A DNA stretch of 64,000 nucleotides from Cubamyces lactineus (lineage: Eukaryota > Basidiomycota > Agaricomycetes > Polyporales > Polyporaceae). Location: positions 1 through 64,000 of the forward strand of contig JACDTU010000025.1 of NCBI GenBank assembly GCA_022376465.1, given 5' to 3'. Shown piece by piece: positions 59,495 through 64,000 of this stretch. A program made the translations under genes and the position numbers. The notes beneath the pieces were generated by a model. The model worked only from the letters and a program-made list of their open reading frames with translations. It was not told the origin of the DNA and did no database searches. Every line of letters begins with the position of its first letter. The first letter of the stretch is position 1.

Positions 59495-62400
59495 ATGGAG
59501 AAGCGTATGATATCTAGTAAGTCACGAATTTCGTGCTCCATCGCAGCGTATTCAGTCGTGTCTCGGCCAGTTCGTGCCCTATATTCTATCAATGGCCAAT
59601 ACCCTTATATGCTCGCACGTTCGACAACCAAGGTTGAGGTTGCTATTATACCGTCTCATCTTGCGTCAGGGGCTGGGCCCGAAGTCGTATATGGAAAGGT
59701 CTCCCTTCGCCCATGTCTAGACGCGATATGCCAAGCTAGGTGAGCTCAAGAATTACTTCCCATCGCCTTTCATTCCAATGTAACGCGTCAAAAGCCCCGA
59801 GCTTGCTCCTTCAGGCTGCAGAGATTGGTCTGTGTACGCAATTGACCCTCTCGAGTCTCGTCAGTCCCCGCCGTTTGCTCGTCCATTCCTATGGCTGACT
59901 CACCAATCGTCATAAGAGCAAAGGGGATGCTCTAGCTCCACACCAGGCGTTGCCGTTGGCCTTGGTTGGCTCTCTGATGCCCTTCGTAGCGCAGACCCTC
60001 CCTCTGTGTTTGGTACTTTGATGTCCGATGGCATCCGTGATGACAGCCTTGAGGTCATATTCTCCTTGCGCGAGGTTTGTTTTCCCCTCATAATGTACCG
60101 TTTGTTTATTGACGCGTTGCGCCAGGGCACCCGAGTGCCTCTCCCTCGCGCCAACACCTGGTCTGCTCCAGCGGCTACGACTGAGAAGAAACCGATCAAG
60201 CGCGCTTCTGGTGCACTCTTCACTAAAGACCCTCTACCTTGGCCGAAGGACGAGAGAGAGGGCTCTGGCTCTGGCTCTCCGTACCCACCACAACCTTCGC
60301 CCGCGCCCACCGTATCGGCCCCTGCACATTCGCCTCTGACAAATACTTCGCTACAGAGCAGGCACCCAGCTACTACGCCAGCTCCGAATTCTGCTAGTGT
60401 TCATCCTGCGCCAACTGTCTCCGCTGATGTGCCCACCCCCGCTGCCACTTATCCCTCCGCCTCTGCTACGGACTCTGCTCAGGTCGCCTTGCACACGCTT
60501 TTGATTGCCCTTGCCAGTTCTCAACAGAATCAACAATTGTTATCATTCCTATCTTCAATCGATGCCTCGTCGACCGCCACTCCAAACCCGGACCTCGTCC
60601 AAGCCCTAGGCAGAATGTTCTCCTCGGCTGCATCAACATCGTCATCTCAGCTGCCCGCTACTTCTGCTCCTGCTCCTATTTCAGCGCCTGCAACCATTGT
60701 TCCACCCAGTACGGCACCTTTCACTTTTCTTTCTGCCTCAAGCTCGTCTACTCCTTCCGTCACCTCGTCGACGTCAGCTTCTCGCTCCCCACCTAGCGAT
60801 GCTCCTGTGCCCTCAACACCACCAACCACCGATACCGCAGGTGAAGACGATGAAATTGTAGTGCTGGACAAAGAGAACGTAAACCCAGCAGCTTTCCGTC
60901 GGAAAGGGCCCGAAAAGGAGAAAGGGAAGGATATCGCGCGTCCACCACAGCAAGTCCAGCATGGCGGGCCGCATCACGCTACCAGCCCTGGGCAGACGCC
61001 TCGGGCACGACCACAGGCGAATGCGGCCACTAACCACGGGCGAAGTTCCAGCGTTGCCACATCCAGCAGTCGCAAGCGGACGCTGAGCGACATTTTAGAT
61101 GAACGAGACCGTGAACGAGAAGAGTCGCGTAAGCGGGCAGCTAGCTCTTCGTCACGAATATTGTCTTCTAGACCGAGCATGAACTCTGTTCTCTCCTCAT
61201 TTGGGACGAACACTGATCTATCACAGACTGTTGCGTCTGATCCTGGCTGGGAGAACGACTCATCCCACCGCTCTGGAGCAGCATCTGGGCCATCTACGTC
61301 TCCACCTCGACGTTCCCACACGAACTCCCACTCATCTCTCCGCAAGCCATACGTAGTGCCTGAATGGGCACGCACCAATACGGCGACACTACCGCGAACA
61401 GCGGACGGCACGTATCTCACAGACGACATGCAACCGTCTGAACCTCTGAAGCGGAAGCGATCCACGAAGAGGCACCACGAAGCCAAGGTGCGGAAGAGGT
61501 CCTCAGGAAGCAAACCGGTCAAGGAAGAGCTTGATGGGCGCGAGTTCCATGGCCCCGTCACACTTTCGCCGCCAGTCCCCCGTGCATCGGGCTCCAGCTC
61601 CAGGGCCAGCGTAACCAATACCAATGCCAATGTAACTCAGCCCGACCCGCCACGACCAGTGATCGCGACCGCATCCCAAGCTCCAATTTTCGCAATGCCC
61701 CTCGCGCCCTCGTCCTCGCACAACGTGCTCTCGTCTTCTAACTCTCAGCATGCCCAACCACCTACCACCCCTGAACGACGAAGACCTGGGGATGTAAGCA
61801 CCACGTCTACGCCCGAGGACGACAGCCTCGGGTCTCTCTTCACACCAGAGCGGCCTTCGCGCAGTGCACGTAGTCCGCGCAAACTGCCCAGCCTGTTCAG
61901 CGGCATGTCATCGATCCTTTCTCCCACCCGCTCGGCCCGTAAGCGTATGCGCACACGCACCGTCTCCGGTGGCCACTCAAGCCATCCAAGTAGCTCCCGT
62001 AGCGCGGGCTCCCTGCCAGATGCCCCCGCGCGCGGATCCAGGCCTGAAGAGTCCTCAGAGCCGGCGGAGCCTCCGTCAGACGACCCGGACGACGTCCCCC
62101 TGGACTCCATCCCGATTGCTAGTAGCGACGGAGAGTTCGATCTCGGCCTCAAAGATGGTCCCTCAGAGGGCGGCGATTTTGCCACGTCCAAGCGGTGGTC
62201 TGTCGGTCTGCCTCCGTCTTCGCCGCTGCCACCCTCGAGTCCCATCCTCTCTCCCGCGGATGGCAGTGACTGGGAAGCGCAGCTAGAACAAGAACAGGAT
62301 GAGAGGCCTGTGGACCCGGACGCAACAATCTGCCTGCCGCAGCTGCAGTTCCACAGGGACGCCCCACCAGACACGCTCTCGAATCCAAGCAGCCATGACT

Positions 62401-63020
62401 CCGAAGCTATCCTCGCGATGCTCTCACAAGAGACCGAGATGTTCTCGGATGCGTCTCTAGACAACATCGTCGCCCAAGGTGACGGCGCGAGATTGGGCGT
62501 CGATATGGGTTCACTCGATACCACTTTCACGGACTTCTTCTCCGCCACCTCCTTCGTACCCTCGACGGACAGCCCCGCTGCGGGTCCCAGCTCATACCCA
62601 GTCCCCTCAACAGTGAGCGATGACCCCCTCTCCTCGGCGTCCATGGTCATGGATCCGGAGCTCGAAGCCGCGCTCTTCGCCAACCCGGAACTCTACGGCT
62701 ACGGGCCAACGGACGCCGGCGGCGACCTCGCGCAGCCCAGCGCGGAGCCCGGCGAGATGGACTTCAGCGAGTTCTGGGAGTTCATGAAGCCCGTGATGAG
62801 CGAGAGCGTCGTGCCGATGCCCGCCGACCTCTTCGGTTCCACCGTGGACCCGCAAGGTGGAGAGTCGGTGTCCGGGGCTGACGTCGGGAAGGGGAAGGCT
62901 CCTGCGGGGAATGATGATCCTTCCGACGGGACCGCTGGGGACGGCGGGGCGCTGCTAGCTATAGACCCAATGAAAGTAGCGGAAAACATGCAGGCGCTGC
63001 TGTCTGGATGTGCGGTTTAG
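59495..63020 (+). CDS. Spt21/Ams2-like chromatin or histone-gene regulator
   Basis: Proposed exons 59495-59739, 59795-59859, 59917-60074 and 60126-63020 join in frame to about 1120 residues. The N-terminal domain, spread over the first three exons, reads RPVRALYSINGQYPYMLARS, VYGKVSLRPCLDAICQ, SGCRDWSVYAIDPLES, STPGVAVGLGWLSDAL and SLEVIFSLRE, the pattern of the Ams2/Spt21 N-terminal domain. Family members activate histone genes and act in silencing in yeasts. The rest is long, disordered and rich in Ser, Pro and Thr, with the motif KENVNPAAFRRKG, basic patches (KRKRSTKRHHEAKVRKR) and an acidic C-terminal region (DFSEFWEFMKPVM) that may activate transcription. No GATA finger is seen, unlike fission yeast Ams2. 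The start codon and the 51-bp third intron (60075-60125), which is also open, are the uncertain points. Confidence 0.75.
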
Positions 63021-63464
63021 GTTTGTTCCGGGACAGATTGCATGGGGAGTTTTGAACCTTACGGTCGGACACGGCTCGCGGTACTGTGCATATGTGATCT
63101 ATAGTCATGTTGTCTGTTGTTCCATCCTCAATCGTCTATGTTATCCTAAGTAATGTAGCACAACTCACGACACAATCATTGTTTCCAAATAGCATTGTCT
63201 TTCCTTGGCATGCGAGGGACACGAATCGTCCGGAGGGAGCTACCGCTCGTCTGAAAGAGTGAAAACCCAATAATCTGCGATCGTCTATAGGCGCGAATGG
63301 CCGAGTAGACTAATAGACATGGACGGGTATCGACGCAATCACTTCGAGGACCGTCGTAGTAGTACAATCTTCTTTGGTTTCCTGCAAACATAGATAGCCC
63401 AGATATAGCGCTCCATCTTTGGAACACTCAACAGCAACAACATGGTTGTGGTCTTCGTCGAATA
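63021..63464. other. Convergent 3' intergenic region
   Basis: About 440 bp between the Spt21-like gene (+) and the Cys-tailed gene (-). The minus-strand frame continuing to 63310 has no domain signal and may be 3' untranslated sequence or a further exon. Confidence 0.4.
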
Positions 63465-64000
63465 TCAACATTGGGGCCGACGAAGAGATAAGATAAAGCT
63501 CACGCACCCACAACACTCGTCGCAGCAAGTCTCGCAACACAAGTCCCTACAGCTGCAACACCCCTGCTCACCCGGCGGTCCCGGTCTACAGCACATCGTG
63601 TCTCCCGGTCTGCGCACGAGCCGGTGGTAGTACATCGGCGGATTGCGATAGATCATCGGCGGCTGCGCCATCGGCTGGGCATACTGGGGGTACATCGGCA
63701 CCATGCGCATCTCGGGAGCTAGATAGAATAATGCCCAGAGAGAAGAAGCCGGGGAGCTCGTGTGTCAGAACGCGCCCTGGTCCTAAACGAGGTGGAGATG
63801 GCGATCGACGCACAATCGTAGTAGCTTCCGGAATAGCTCCCCGGGCTGTACCGCACTGGGCTGAGGGGTGGGGACATTCTCGACGGCCAGTAAGCCGCCG
63901 TCATCGGACGCTGCGGGGCGTAATACATCGGGTGGTAGCGGCGCGTCGGTGAAGCTGCTGAACACAGGGGCGGGCAAAGATGGAGAGTCGGGGGGAAGGA
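63465..64000 (-). CDS. Tyr/Pro/Met-rich protein with a Cys-cluster C-terminus (5' part outside the window)
   Basis: Minus strand, partial. An exon running in from the window edge to 63814 (MYYAPQRPMTAAYWPSRM, SPVRYSPGSYSGSYYD) is joined by a GTGCGT..CTAG intron (63813-63719) in frame to the exon 63718-63465 (EMRMVPMYPQYAQPMAQPP, MIYRNPPMYYHR). It ends with CCRPGPPGEQGCCSCRD and LCCETCCDECCGC. The Pro/Tyr-rich body followed by a dense Cys tail resembles small fungal and plant proteins with palmitoylated or CYSTM-type Cys tails that attach to membranes, but no hydrophobic helix is clear, so the function is unknown. If the last exon is not spliced at GTGAGC after CCGC, the frame adds 12 residues and stops at 63465. 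Confidence 0.55.

Noticed and set aside
61745..62683. 312-codon minus-strand frame inside the Spt21-like gene
   Set aside because: Ser-rich shadow of the disordered coding region on the other strand.

Overview
The window looks like nuclear DNA of a filamentous basidiomycete, probably a mushroom-forming Agaricomycete. The right-hand genes are GC-rich and cut by many 50-60 bp introns. They include a White Collar-1 photoreceptor with no GATA zinc finger (the basidiomycete arrangement), a Fus3/Kss1-type MAP kinase and a fungal Spt21/Ams2-like protein. The left 39 kb carries the Tc1, gypsy, copia and DIRS-like relics typical of such genomes. No rRNA, CRISPR array or convincing tRNA was seen.

The window has two halves. 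From 1 to about 39.1 kb it is a mobile-element graveyard. It holds a kinase gene lacking its N-lobe (0.56-1.45 kb), a TA-flanked MITE (1.96-2.35 kb), two converging genes of uncertain role (3.1-6.8 kb; the minus-strand one resembles a 2-oxoglutarate dioxygenase), a broken Tc1/mariner element (7.4-8.6 kb), an aldehyde dehydrogenase pseudogene (8.9-9.5 kb), and a decayed DIRS-like retroelement (about 11.2-15.6 kb) split by a small transposon with an 8-bp target duplication (12.97-13.94 kb). An AT-rich stretch and an old gypsy element (17.7-23.4 kb) follow; the old gypsy was hit twice by insertions that left solo LTRs. Then comes a three-level nest: an old LTR-like repeat (24.2/38.8 kb) was invaded by a minus-strand copia element (24.34-38.68 kb), whose LTR was then invaded by an 8.45-kb plus-strand gypsy chromovirus (24.486-32.935 kb). 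Each nesting step is documented by target-site duplications.

The 8.45-kb gypsy element is the most interesting object. It has a primer-binding site complementary to the predicted start of its own transcript (Tf1-type self-priming), a canonical A_AAA_AAT slippery site with a possible pseudoknot at the gag-pol junction, and an antisense, intron-containing gene with its own TATA box between pol and the 3' LTR. That antisense gene encodes a cysteine-cluster/coiled-coil protein. Both the gypsy and the copia coding regions are closed by stop codons that can nearly all be read as C-to-T changes, which suggests methylation-driven or RIP-like mutation.

From 39.5 kb to the end the DNA is gene-rich. 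In order: a CCCH zinc-finger protein (-) and a Fus3/Kss1-type MAP kinase (+) sharing a short divergent promoter; a divergent 6-phosphogluconate dehydrogenase family gene (+); a mitochondrial pyruvate dehydrogenase kinase-like gene (+); White Collar-1 (-) and class II fructose-bisphosphate aldolase (+) sharing a 0.6-kb divergent promoter; a 4.4-kb stretch with no gene I can support apart from a small MITE; an Spt21/Ams2-like chromatin protein (+); and the 3' part of a Tyr/Pro-rich, Cys-tailed protein (-) running off the edge. The genes are not one pathway: carbon metabolism (aldolase, 6PGDH family, PDK), signalling (MAPK, WC-1) and gene expression (CCCH, Spt21-like) lie side by side, as is usual in fungi.
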